In this document: positions 55,403-63,610 of the stretch, one piece after another
Layout: every line of letters begins with the position of its first letter
Numbering within the stretch: position 1 is the stretch's first letter
Source: Sporolactobacillus spathodeae
Lineage (GTDB): Bacteria > Bacillota > Bacilli > Bacillales > Sporolactobacillaceae
Direction: 5' to 3'
Length of the DNA: 64,000 nucleotides
Assembly (NCBI RefSeq): GCF_016908935.1
Contig: NZ_JAFBEV010000012.1
Coordinates: 23,492 to 87,491, forward strand
The notes under the pieces: generated by a model
The model's database searches: none
Told to the model about the DNA's origin: nothing
What the model saw: the letters and a program-made list of their open reading frames with translations, nothing else
Program-made: the position numbers and the translations under genes

Positions 55403-57424
55403 ATGTCCAAAAATCAAAAACACTTCTATTTCGGCGGCGACTATAACCCAGAGCAATGGGATCATTCGGTGTGGCAGGAAGATATGCGTGTGATGCGGGA
55501 AGCCGGCGTCAACTTTGTCAGCATCAATATTTTTGGCTGGGCACGGCTACAGCCGAATGAAGACACATTTGATTTTCATATGCTTGATCAAGTCATGGAC
55601 ATGCTGGCTGCCCATCATATCGGCGCGGATCTGGCGACGGCAACGGCCGCACCGCCCGCCTGGCTTTCTCATAAATATCCGCAATCGCTGCCGGTTGATA
55701 AAAACGGAACACGTCTTCTGCCGGGTTCACGCCAGCATTATTGTCCGAACAGCCCGGATTATCGCCGGCTCGCGGCACGCCTGGTCGAAAAAATTGCGGA
55801 ACGCTATCGCGAACATCCGGCACTGATCATGTGGCATGTGAACAACGAATATGGCTGCCACATCTCCGAATGCTATTGCAACACCTGCAAAGCTAAATTT
55901 CAGCGTTGGCTTCGCGACAAGTATCAAACGATCGAGCAGTTGAATGCCGCTTGGTCGACAGATTTTTGGAGCCAGATCTATTATGATTGGTCTGAAATCA
56001 ATCTGCCTGGCAAAATGCCAACACATGTCAATCCAAATCAGCAACTGGACTATAAACGTTTCATGAACGCCTCACTGCTTGAATTGTTTCAAATTGAACG
56101 ACGCATCATCAAAAAATACACACCGAATAGCCCTGTGATGACCAATCTGATGGGCCTGCACAAACCGATCAACGGGTTTATGTGGGCGAAATCAATGGAT
56201 ATCGCCACATGGGACGGCTACCCAGATCCACATCAGCGGCTTCCGTATCAAACATTTATGGCGCATGATCTGACCCGCAGTCTGAAAAAGAAGCCTTTTC
56301 TACTAATGGAGCAGGCACCAAGCGCGGTCAATTGGCGTGCCCAGAACGCTGTGAAAGCGCCTGGCGTCATGCGGCTCTGGAGTTATGAAGCGATCGCCCA
56401 TGGCGCCGATGGCATTCTATTTTTTCAATGGCGCGCTTCGCAAGGCGGCGCAGAAAAATTTCACAGCGGCATTGTGCCGCATTCCGGTGACAAAAATAGC
56501 CGAACGTTCCAAGAAGCACGCGCGCTTGGTCAAGAATTGAAGCGCTGTGACGAACTGATCGGAAGCAGCTTTTCCTCTGAAGTCGCCATCGTCTTCGACT
56601 GGGAAAATTGGTGGGCCTTGGAACTGGATTCCAAGCCATCTAATCTTGTTCGCTACACCGATCAGCTGCTGCAATACTATCGTTTGCTGCATCAATTAAG
56701 TATCCCGGTCACATTCATTGATCCGGAGGACGATCTGAGCCCCTTTCGCTTCGTGCTCGCGCCTGCCAGCTACCAGGTGTCGCAACCGTTTGCGGATAAG
56801 CTCAAAGCGTTCATCCACGCGGGCGGTGTGTTCCTGACCAATTTTTTCAGCGGCATCGTCGACAAGACGGATCGCGTCTATCTTGGCGGTTATCCCGGTG
56901 CCTATCGAGAATTTCTCGGTTTGACGGTCGAAGAATTTGCGCCAATGATCAAAGGCGAAGCTGGAACGATACACACGCCGCTCGGCGAGCAACCGATCCG
57001 GCTTTGGCGCGAAGCCATTCATTTAGAAGGTGCGCATGCCATGGCCACATTTCAGGACAGCTATCTGAACGATTGGCCCGCAATCACGCGCCATGCCTAC
57101 GGATCCGGTCAGGCCTATTACGTTGGCACACAGCCTGAGGCCGCTTATCTAAAGGAGCTGCTCCGCGCTATCTTGGCAGAAGCGGGCATTGAACCACCCC
57201 TCACTGTTCCCGAGGGTATTGAAGTGACTGTTCGCAAAAAAGAAGCTACAACCTATTATTTTATTTTGAACCATACACAGGATCAGAAAATGTTTGTCAT
57301 CGACGCGCCGATGATCAATCTGCTGAATGGAGAAGAAGAAAGAGATATGGTTAAACTGTCAGGGAAAGATGTGAAAATACTAAAACGGCAGATCCGTGAA
57401 GAAAAATTTGACCCTGCCAATTGA
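55403..57424 (+). CDS. GH42 beta-galactosidase
   Basis: A 673-aa cytosolic glycosidase. N-terminal YFGGDYNPEQWD is the family opening; acid/base Glu in MWHVNNEYGCHIS, with Cys residues following (CYCNTC) that with an upstream Cys can hold zinc as in GH42 structures; nucleophile Glu in FLLMEQAPSAVNW. A trimerisation domain (about 395-600) and a small C-terminal beta domain follow. ATG about 8 bases after AAGGAGCC. No signal peptide. No sugar transporter is linked, so substrate (beta-galactosides or plant galactans) is unspecified. Single gene, followed by the TRAP-type leader of trpE-G. Confidence 0.94.
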   Translation: MSKNQKHFYFGGDYNPEQWDHSVWQEDMRVMREAGVNFVSINIFGWARLQPNEDTFDFHMLDQVMDMLAAHHIGADLATATAAPPAWLSHKYPQSLPVDKNGTRLLPGSRQHYCPNSPDYRRLAARLVEKIAERYREHPALIMWHVNNEYGCHISECYCNTCKAKFQRWLRDKYQTIEQLNAAWSTDFWSQIYYDWSEINLPGKMPTHVNPNQQLDYKRFMNASLLELFQIERRIIKKYTPNSPVMTNLMGLHKPINGFMWAKSMDIATWDGYPDPHQRLPYQTFMAHDLTRSLKKKPFLLMEQAPSAVNWRAQNAVKAPGVMRLWSYEAIAHGADGILFFQWRASQGGAEKFHSGIVPHSGDKNSRTFQEARALGQELKRCDELIGSSFSSEVAIVFDWENWWALELDSKPSNLVRYTDQLLQYYRLLHQLSIPVTFIDPEDDLSPFRFVLAPASYQVSQPFADKLKAFIHAGGVFLTNFFSGIVDKTDRVYLGGYPGAYREFLGLTVEEFAPMIKGEAGTIHTPLGEQPIRLWREAIHLEGAHAMATFQDSYLNDWPAITRHAYGSGQAYYVGTQPEAAYLKELLRAILAEAGIEPPLTVPEGIEVTVRKKEATTYYFILNHTQDQKMFVIDAPMINLLNGEEERDMVKLSGKDVKILKRQIREEKFDPAN

Positions 57425-57455
57425 TCTGAGCAGTATCTCCCTTTATGATAGAGGA

Positions 57456-57511
57456 GAGTTGAGAAGAGTTTGAGTTTGAGTTTAGAAGAGCAGAGTTGAG
57501 CAGGAGCATAG
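57456..57511 (+). promoter_or_regulatory. TRAP-type leader: eleven (G/U)AG triplets
   Basis: Triplets start at 57456, 57461, 57466, 57472, 57478, 57483, 57488, 57493, 57498, 57504 and 57509: nine GAG and two TAG, separated by 2,2,3,3,2,2,2,2,3,2 bases. Eleven triplets with 2-3 base spacers is the binding site of the 11-subunit trp RNA-binding attenuation protein (MtrB). Extra GAG/TAG triplets precede it (57449, 57454). It lies about 90 nt upstream of the trpE-G start. Confidence 0.88.
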
Positions 57512-57568
57512 GTTTTTCCACGATCCGTTTTTGGGTCTGTTTCCTCGTCTTTTCCTTTTCTGTCTCTT

Positions 57569-57592
57569 CTGTATGAATTTTTATACAGGAGG
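57569..57592 (+). promoter_or_regulatory. Hairpin overlapping the trpE-G ribosome site
   Basis: CTGTAT (57569-57574) pairs with ATACAG (57583-57588), whose last bases belong to the AGGAGG ribosome site (57587-57592). The CU-rich stretch just before it (57542-57570) can pair with the GAG-rich leader when TRAP is absent. No T-run terminator is present, so control is probably at translation. Confidence 0.5.
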
Positions 57593-57599
57593 CTATACC

Positions 57600-59807
57600 A
57601 TGAGTTTATTAGCAGATTTCGATCCCGCCGCGGGCGTGACCACGTTCACAACAAGCAGCGGCCTACGCATCGAACGCCGGCAGCAGCCGCTGCAAGCGAG
57701 CCATGCCATTTCTTTACTAATGAAAGAATTGAATAACCGAAAAGGCGGGCTTTTTTCAAGCAATTATACCTATCCCGGCCGCTATTCACGCTGGGATATT
57801 GGCTTCGTCAACCCGCCGATTGAACTCACAGCGAAACAGAGCCACTTTCAGATCCGTGCATTGAATCCGCGCGGCGAAGTCATTCTTTCTTTTCTGGCGC
57901 GTCACCTTGATGATCCGGCACTCCTTATTGATAGCACGGACAACGATCAAATTTGCGGTCATATTGATGCGGATCAGCTCACGCTAATTAAAGAAGGAGA
58001 GCGGACCCGCCGCCCTTCCATTTTTTCATTACTTCGAAAAATGCAACAATTACTAGCGATTGACGACCAGTTTCTCGGCCTGTATGGGGCATTCGGCTTT
58101 GATTTGATTCGTCAATTCGAGCAACTGCCGCTCTCTAAAGCGCGCGATCCAAAGCAAAATGACCTCCAGCTCTATCTTCCTGATGCGCTTCTTGTCGTTG
58201 ACCATGAGAAAAACACCTGCTACCAGTTGGCTTACGAATTTATTGATGGCGTTTCTAGTTCAACGGACGGTCTGCCACGTAGCGGTGCTGAACTTCCCTA
58301 CGATGCCGCTTTCGGCCAAGAATCCTTTTCCACTTTTGCCAATAAAGAAGGCGACTATGCTAACATGGTTCGGGCAGCAAAAAATGCCTTTAAAAATGGC
58401 GATCTGTTTGAGGTGGTCCCCAGCCGCGTTCTAGCCGAGCGCTGCGTATCACCACCATCTGAGGTTTTCAGCCGACTACAGAAAATTAATCCCAGTCCCT
58501 ACGGCTTCTTACTGCATCTAAATGATCATGAATTTCTGATTGGCTGCTCACCGGAGATGTATGTTCGAGTCGATGGCGCAACCGTCGAAACCTGCCCGAT
58601 CTCCGGCACGATCCGCAGGCGCGGATCAGCGATCGAGGACGCCGAGCAGATTAAAACGCTGCTCGGTTCGCTCAAAGAAGAGTCCGAGCTGACCATGTGC
58701 ACGGATGTCGATCGTAACGACAAGTCCCGTGTCTGCCAGCCGGGTTCGGTCACTGTCGTCGGCCGTCGGCAAATAGAGGCTTATTCACATCTTTTTCACA
58801 CGGTCGATCATGTGAAAGGTCTGCTTAAGCCCGGCTTTGACGCGCTTGATGCGTTCATGAGTCATATGTGGGCAGTCACCATTACCGGCGCACCAAAAAT
58901 TGAAGCGATGAATTGGATTGAGGCGCATGAGCAAACGCCGCGCAATTGGTATGGCGGTGCGGTCGGCTATCTCTTAGTCAATGGAAATATGAACACTGGC
59001 CTCACGTTACGTACCTTGCGTCTGCACAACGGCATTGCGCAAATCCGCGTCGGCGCTACACTGCTTTATGACTCGATACCCGAGCAAGAGGAGCAGGAAA
59101 CACTGACCAAAGCAGGTGCACTATTGGACGCGCTCCACTCAAGTACCCCGGCTCAAATCAATAAAGAAGACAGGGATGGCCCGGAAGAAGAAAAGCTTGG
59201 CAAAGGGCTTCGTCTTCTGCTCGTCGATCATCTTGACTCGTTTGTCCACACGCTCGCCGGTTATTTTCAGACATTAGGCGCGTCCGTAACGGTCTGCCGC
59301 AGTGATGCCGCCCGGCAGCTGCTTCGTGCCAAAGAACCTTGCTTTGATCTTGTCGTCCTTTCGCCCGGCCCAGGAGCACCGAGACGTTTCCATATGAATG
59401 AAACCATTCGTCTCTGCCTCGAGCAGCGACTGCCGCTGTTCGGCATCTGTCTTGGCCTCCAAGGCATTGTCGATTATTTCGGAGGCAGACTCGACCTCTT
59501 ATCCGAACCGGTTCACGGCAAGGCCTCCTTAATCAGGCATAACAGAAACACGCGACTCTTTCAAGGTATTCCAACGTCTTTCAAAGCTGGACGCTATCAT
59601 TCCATTCACGCAAGTGCCTTGCCACCGGAATTGATCGCGACCGCGAAAACCGAGGACGGGATCCTCATGGCGATTGAACACCGCCAACTTCCGCTAGCCG
59701 CCGTCCAGTTTCACCCGGAATCGATCATGACGATGAACGACAATATCGGCATGAAAATTCTTGAAAATGTGCTCGCTTCCTGCAAAAAGGCACTGGTGGA
59801 GCCATGA
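57600..59807 (+). CDS. trpE(G): Anthranilate synthase, fused TrpE-TrpG
   Basis: A 735-aa fusion: a chorismate-using TrpE part (about 1-510) and a class I glutamine amidotransferase part (about 540-735). TrpE blocks: FEVVPSRVLAERC, CPISGTIRRRG, CTDVDRNDKSRVC, ITGAPKIEAMNWI and GGAVGYLLVNG. TrpG triad: Cys in LFGICLGLQG, His and Glu in VQFHPESIM. The N-terminal SNYTYPGRYSRWDIGF resembles the fused enzymes of rhizobia rather than Bacillus TrpE. The start is the ATG at 57600, seven bases after AGGAGG. No other trp gene is near; the TRAP leader indicates tryptophan control. Confidence 0.93.
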   Translation: MSLLADFDPAAGVTTFTTSSGLRIERRQQPLQASHAISLLMKELNNRKGGLFSSNYTYPGRYSRWDIGFVNPPIELTAKQSHFQIRALNPRGEVILSFLARHLDDPALLIDSTDNDQICGHIDADQLTLIKEGERTRRPSIFSLLRKMQQLLAIDDQFLGLYGAFGFDLIRQFEQLPLSKARDPKQNDLQLYLPDALLVVDHEKNTCYQLAYEFIDGVSSSTDGLPRSGAELPYDAAFGQESFSTFANKEGDYANMVRAAKNAFKNGDLFEVVPSRVLAERCVSPPSEVFSRLQKINPSPYGFLLHLNDHEFLIGCSPEMYVRVDGATVETCPISGTIRRRGSAIEDAEQIKTLLGSLKEESELTMCTDVDRNDKSRVCQPGSVTVVGRRQIEAYSHLFHTVDHVKGLLKPGFDALDAFMSHMWAVTITGAPKIEAMNWIEAHEQTPRNWYGGAVGYLLVNGNMNTGLTLRTLRLHNGIAQIRVGATLLYDSIPEQEEQETLTKAGALLDALHSSTPAQINKEDRDGPEEEKLGKGLRLLLVDHLDSFVHTLAGYFQTLGASVTVCRSDAARQLLRAKEPCFDLVVLSPGPGAPRRFHMNETIRLCLEQRLPLFGICLGLQGIVDYFGGRLDLLSEPVHGKASLIRHNRNTRLFQGIPTSFKAGRYHSIHASALPPELIATAKTEDGILMAIEHRQLPLAAVQFHPESIMTMNDNIGMKILENVLASCKKALVEP

Positions 59808-59837
59808 AAAGTTTGTAAAAAAATGGATTTTTTAAAT

Positions 59838-59885
59838 GACAGCCCGGCGTTCTAAATTTTTCTAAATGCCTGGGCTGTCCTTTTC
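59838..59885 (+). terminator. Terminator of trpE-G
   Basis: Stem GACAGCCCGGC / GCCTGGGCTGTC followed by CTTTTCTT. Confidence 0.85.
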
Positions 59886-60043
59886 TTATAAATAAAAAAT
59901 CCGTTTTTCACCAGTTTCCCGAACAATTTTAAAGAAAAAATCATTTTTTATTCGTCTTTTTTCAAAAAATATATTTCTTTCGGTAAATAAATTGTGTATT
60001 ATAGAGCTACTCACTTATTTTTCTAAATTTTGGAGGTATTTTT

Positions 60044-61120
60044 GTGATTAAGAAAATCGTCATTCTTCTTGCATCTTTGCTTCTCCCAGTTGCTCTGCTT
60101 GCTGGATGCGGCAATTCAAGCACGGCCCCTCAGAAAAAAGCACCAATCAAAGTTGCCATGGTAACCGGAATTGGCGGCGTCAATGATAAATCCTTCAACC
60201 AGTCCTGCTGGGAAGGCCTGACGCGATTCGCCAAAGACAATAATTTAAAAACGAAAACAGATGTGAAGTACCTGGAATCGACACAAGACTCTGACTTCAC
60301 CCCGAATCTGAATCAACTCGTGATGCAGCATTATAACGTCGTGATCGGCATCGGCTTTCAGATTCAACCTGATTTGCAGAAAGTTGCTGAGCAGCATCCG
60401 AAACAAAATTTTGCGCTCGTTGACAGTGTCGCTGTTGACAAGAATAACAAATTATTGAAAAATGTTGCCAACCTGACGTTCAAAGAACAGCAAGGATCCT
60501 TCCTTGTCGGTGTTGTAGCCGGTCTGACAACGAAAACGAATAAAGTCGGCTTCGTCGGTGGTATGAATTCAGCTTTGATCAAGAAATTTGAAAATGGCTT
60601 TAAAGCCGGCGTTAAAGCGGTGAACCCGAAAGCTACGATTTACGCGCAATATGCCGGCGCATTTAATGCACCGGACAAAGGCCGCAGCATTGCATCGACT
60701 CTGTACACAGAAGGCGCTGATATTATCTATGCCGCTGCCGGTGATACAGGAAACGGTGTCTTTACTGAAGCGAAAAACCGCACGAAAAACGGTAAAAAAG
60801 TCTGGGTAATTGGTGTTGACCGCGATCAATACGCACAGGGACTTCCTCAAAACGTAACGCTCACATCAATGGTGAAGCGCGTTGACCAGGCGATTTACGA
60901 CGTATCAACCAAAGCAAAGAATGGCAAGTTCCCTGCTGGAAAAGTACTCGAATACGGTCTTGCTGAAAAAGGTGTCGACATTGCGCCGACAACCAAAAAT
61001 GTTAAGCCAGCTGTTCTGAAACAAGTCCAAGCCTTTAAAAAGAAGATTATCGACGGCTCGATTGTTGTCCCAACGACGGATAAAGCCTATGCGAAATATC
61101 TTTCGACTTTAAAAAAATAA
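60044..61120 (+). CDS. BMP/PnrA-family nucleoside-binding lipoprotein
   Basis: A 358-aa lipoprotein: signal peptide with lipobox LLAGC (Cys21), then a type I periplasmic-binding fold (GGVNDKSFNQSCWEGL, GFVGGMNSALIKKFENGF, ADIIYAAAGDTGNGV, WVIGVDRDQY). The family binds purine nucleosides and normally serves an ABC transporter (ATPase plus two permeases) not encoded here. GTG start after GGAGG. A terminator-like hairpin separates it from the nucleoside hydrolase gene, so it may be made in excess. Its partner permeases must be elsewhere in the genome. Confidence 0.92.
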   Translation: MIKKIVILLASLLLPVALLAGCGNSSTAPQKKAPIKVAMVTGIGGVNDKSFNQSCWEGLTRFAKDNNLKTKTDVKYLESTQDSDFTPNLNQLVMQHYNVVIGIGFQIQPDLQKVAEQHPKQNFALVDSVAVDKNNKLLKNVANLTFKEQQGSFLVGVVAGLTTKTNKVGFVGGMNSALIKKFENGFKAGVKAVNPKATIYAQYAGAFNAPDKGRSIASTLYTEGADIIYAAAGDTGNGVFTEAKNRTKNGKKVWVIGVDRDQYAQGLPQNVTLTSMVKRVDQAIYDVSTKAKNGKFPAGKVLEYGLAEKGVDIAPTTKNVKPAVLKQVQAFKKKIIDGSIVVPTTDKAYAKYLSTLKK

Positions 61121-61134
61121 TTTACAAACATTAC

Positions 61135-61170
61135 AAATGGCGGAGTGCAACTGATCCGCCATTTATTTTT
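61135..61170 (+). terminator. Intercistronic terminator between BMP and nucleoside hydrolase
   Basis: Perfect stem AAATGGCGGA / TCCGCCATTT followed by ATTTTTCT. Likely partial, allowing some readthrough into the hydrolase gene. Confidence 0.8.
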
Positions 61171-61195
61171 CTCTACAGAAAGGAGCTACCTATTT

Positions 61196-62134
61196 ATGAC
61201 CTCCATTTTTTTTGTTCATGACGCTGATGTCGACGATCTCGTTTCGCTCTTTCTTTTGACACAGATGGACGCTGTCCATTTAACCGGCGTTTCGGTCATC
61301 CCCGCCGACGGCTACCTCACCCCCGGTGTTCAAGCCAGTCGAAAGATCATTGACCGCTTCGACCAAAAAGTAGAAGCGCCAGTAGTCGCTCGCTCCAATT
61401 CGCGGGGAATCAACGCGTTTCCGAAAGAATGGCGGATGCGTTCCTTCTATATCGATGCTTTGCCGCTTCTCAACGAATCGGGAAAAATTGAGACGGCAGA
61501 AAGTGAACTTCCAGGCCACCTGCAGTTGATCCGCTCGGTCCGTGAAAACAGCGAACCGACCACGTTGCTTTGCACGGGTCCATTGACCGACATCGCTCGC
61601 GCGCTTGACGCGGCTCCGGATATTGAAGAGAAAATTGATCGGCTAATCTGGATGGGCGGCACGCTCAACCCGGTTGGCAATGTGATCGAACCCGAGCATG
61701 ACGGCTCCGCTGAGTGGAACGCCTTCTGGGATCCGGAAGCAGTCGCTCGCGTTTGGCAAAGCAGCCTGACCATTCAAATGGTCGCGTTGGAAAGCACCAA
61801 CCAAGTACCGCTAACTCTCCCTGTTCGTCAAAAGTGGGCGAGCCTGCGTCGCTATATCGGTGTTGATTTCATCGGTCAGTGTTATGCCTCCGTTCCACCG
61901 CTCGTTCATCAAGAAACGAATGCCACATATTACCTGTGGGATGTGCTAACAACAATGGCGGCCGGATTACCTGACCTCGTTCAAACAAAAACGGTGCGAA
62001 CGAAGGTTCATACTTTAGAGCCGAGCCAAGGAAAAATTGAAGCCTGCGCCGACGGACGCCCGGTTGCTGTCGTCTACAATGTCGACAGCGAGAAATTCTT
62101 TGCTCAAATGATTGAGCTCGCGAAAAAGGCATAA
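61196..62134 (+). CDS. Nucleoside hydrolase (IunH family)
   Basis: A 312-aa calcium-dependent N-ribohydrolase that splits nucleosides into base and ribose. The N-terminal metal cluster reads HDADVDDLVSLFLL, a variant of DxDPGxDD; further blocks are LLCTGPLTDIARAL, IWMGGTLNPVGNV, and AEWNAFWDPEA with the metal Asp. The start is the ATG at 61196 after AAAGGAG; 17 upstream in-frame codons run through the terminator hairpin. Downstream of the nucleoside-binding lipoprotein gene, consistent with nucleoside salvage. Confidence 0.88.
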   Translation: MTSIFFVHDADVDDLVSLFLLTQMDAVHLTGVSVIPADGYLTPGVQASRKIIDRFDQKVEAPVVARSNSRGINAFPKEWRMRSFYIDALPLLNESGKIETAESELPGHLQLIRSVRENSEPTTLLCTGPLTDIARALDAAPDIEEKIDRLIWMGGTLNPVGNVIEPEHDGSAEWNAFWDPEAVARVWQSSLTIQMVALESTNQVPLTLPVRQKWASLRRYIGVDFIGQCYASVPPLVHQETNATYYLWDVLTTMAAGLPDLVQTKTVRTKVHTLEPSQGKIEACADGRPVAVVYNVDSEKFFAQMIELAKKA

Positions 62135-62154
62135 ACTTTATATGCCAAATCAAC

Positions 62155-62205
62155 GAAAAAAGGATGGCCAAGATCAATTTCTGATCTTAAGGCATCCTTT
62201 TTTTT
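62155..62205 (+). terminator. Terminator of the nucleoside hydrolase gene
   Basis: Stem AAAAGGATG...AGATCA / TGATCT...CATCCTTTT followed by T8. Confidence 0.88.
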
Positions 62206-62244
62206 AGATCGATCTGTTTCTTAAGCCAGGCACGCTCTCGATTG

Positions 62245-62432
62245 GGAAGGCTTCGCTTAGCCAAGTCCTTTATCAGCAATACGCTTCGGCTGCTCGCTTG
62301 CCGCAGGCGATCCGCGAGCCTCCTCGTATAGGCAAGAGTCTGCGGTGGCTCACTTGGCTCGCTTTTCCCGCAGGTGTCTCGCGACTTTGCTCCATTTTTT
62401 GTGCAAAATCTTATACATTCTTATCTCTTGAA
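62245..62432 (+). repeat. Dispersed intergenic element
   Basis: Full copy between two terminators: GCTTAGCCAAGTCC, ATACGCTTCGGCTGCTCGC, TTGCCGCAGGCG, GTCTGCGGTGGCTCAC, TTTTCCCGCAGGTGTCTCGC, CTCCATTTTTTGTGC and TTATACATTCTTATC. Confidence 0.85.
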
Positions 62433-62471
62433 AAAGGCTTCTGCAGAATAACAACTGTAGAAGCCTTTTTT
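62431..62471. terminator. Bidirectional terminator after the phosphoribosyltransferase gene
   Basis: AAAAAGGCTTCTGCAG / CTGTAGAAGCCTTTTTT with one mismatch; A- and T-runs on both sides. Adjoins the repeat element directly. Confidence 0.88.
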
Positions 62472-62506
62472 GCATAATGGGCTGATTTTACTGGGAACTT
62501 TCTGAC

Positions 62507-63052
62507 TCATTTTTCAATCGGAAACAATGGGAGTTTTTCCAAATAAACGATATCGCTCCGATCGGCGGCAGCCCCTTCGGCAAGAATTGCCGCACGGCCA
62601 ACGATTTCGCCGCCAGCCTCGGTGATAAGCTTCTCCATCGCTTGAATTGATTCCCCTGTGCTGATGACGTCATCAACAATCAGAATTCGTTTTCCACGGA
62701 TCAGCCGGACATCTTCCTGATCGAGGCAAAGCACCTGCTTCTTCTGCGTTGTGATCGACTCAACTTCAGTCACAAGCGGTTCTGCCATATACGGCTTGAT
62801 GCTTTTCCGGGCGACAAAATACCGGGGCATGCCGAGCATTCGCGCGAGTTCCTGAACAAGCGGAATCCCTTTTGCTTCCGCCGTAAACAAGTAATCAGCC
62901 TGCGGTAATTTCGATGTCAAGGCCTCTGCCGCATGCGTCACCAGTTCCGCATCGCCAAGAATTACAAAGCTAGCAATCGCCAGCGTTTCTGAGATGCGAA
63001 TCACCGGCAATTTGCGCTCAAGGCCGGCAACGTGCAGTGTATAAAAATCCAT
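62507..63052 (-). CDS. Purine-type phosphoribosyltransferase
   Basis: A 181-aa type I phosphoribosyltransferase. The PRPP loop ILIVDDVISTGES is clear, with the upstream substrate-side block DYLFTAEAKGIPLVQELA and ARKSIKPYMAEP; the layout resembles adenine or xanthine phosphoribosyltransferases. The start is the ATG at 63052, nine bases after GGAAGG; the long upstream frame runs into the 21-bp repeat array and is not coding. Convergent with the nucleoside hydrolase: together they could take up a nucleoside, free its base and remake the nucleotide. Base specificity is unknown. Confidence 0.87.
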   Translation of the reverse strand: MDFYTLHVAGLERKLPVIRISETLAIASFVILGDAELVTHAAEALTSKLPQADYLFTAEAKGIPLVQELARMLGMPRYFVARKSIKPYMAEPLVTEVESITTQKKQVLCLDQEDVRLIRGKRILIVDDVISTGESIQAMEKLITEAGGEIVGRAAILAEGAAADRSDIVYLEKLPLFPIEK

Positions 63053-63194
63053 CGTACCCATCCTTCCAATCGCTGCTTGATAAAAATATTTTCGCACAGT
63101 CGCGGCAAGGAATCTACTAATAATTGTAAAATTAGTTTGGCAGATGAATCGAAACGAGCTATCTAAAAACAATTTGACCGAAGCAGATGCTTTT

Positions 63195-63420
63195 CCAGCG
63201 AAAGTACACGACCAAATCCAAAGTAGTTGAGTTGAGTCGGTAGTTCGGTGCGTTTTTTGATCGATTTGGTGCGACTTTTCGCAAATTAGGATCAACTATT
63301 GCTCGATTCGGAGCAACTTTTCCACGATTTGGTGCTACTCCTGAATTTCGGAGCAACTTTCGCTTAATTCGGTGCAACTATTCCACGATTCGGAGCAACT
63401 TTTTCAGGAATAGCCTTAAC
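63195..63420 (-). repeat. 21-bp tandem repeat array, class 2
   Basis: Roughly nine units with core TCGGtGCAACTnTTCCACGATT and relatives (GCGACTTTTCGC, GCTACTCCTGAA). Period mostly 21 bp, some shorter. Opposite orientation to the class 2 units at 18680 and 44985. Confidence 0.82.
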
Positions 63421-63610
63421 TTTGGATTTAATCCCTTCCCAAAAGGGCTCGATCCAGTGTTTGTTTGCCTTTTTGATACTGTTTAAAGAAATCCATTTGA
63501 AAAATGGTCGTTCCGCGAGCGCGGAACGTTCCGATTGATAACTCAACACATATTTATAGAGTTTGGGATCAAGTACTCCTCAGAATTTAGTAAATAATCG
63601 ATTTCACCTC
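63421..63610. other. Spacer between two repeat arrays with a perfect inverted repeat
   Basis: Contains CGTTCCGCG-AG-CGCGGAACG (63509-63528). A leftward frame of about 50 codons (RPFFKWISLNSIKKANKHW and on) could be a gene fragment, but it runs into the array and has no partner; I cannot identify it. Confidence 0.35.

Noticed and set aside
63053..63295. N-terminal extension of the phosphoribosyltransferase ORF
   Set aside because: The extension runs into a 21-bp repeat array; the ribosome site GGAAGG and family length point to the ATG at 63052.
63509..63528. Perfect inverted repeat CGTTCCGCG-AG-CGCGGAACG as a terminator
   Set aside because: No T-run on either side and no gene end nearby; noted only as a palindrome.
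63364..63549. Leftward 61-codon ORF beginning LSYQSERSALAERPFFKW
   Set aside because: Could be a gene fragment, but it ends in repeat units and I cannot match it to any family; left as unassigned spacer.
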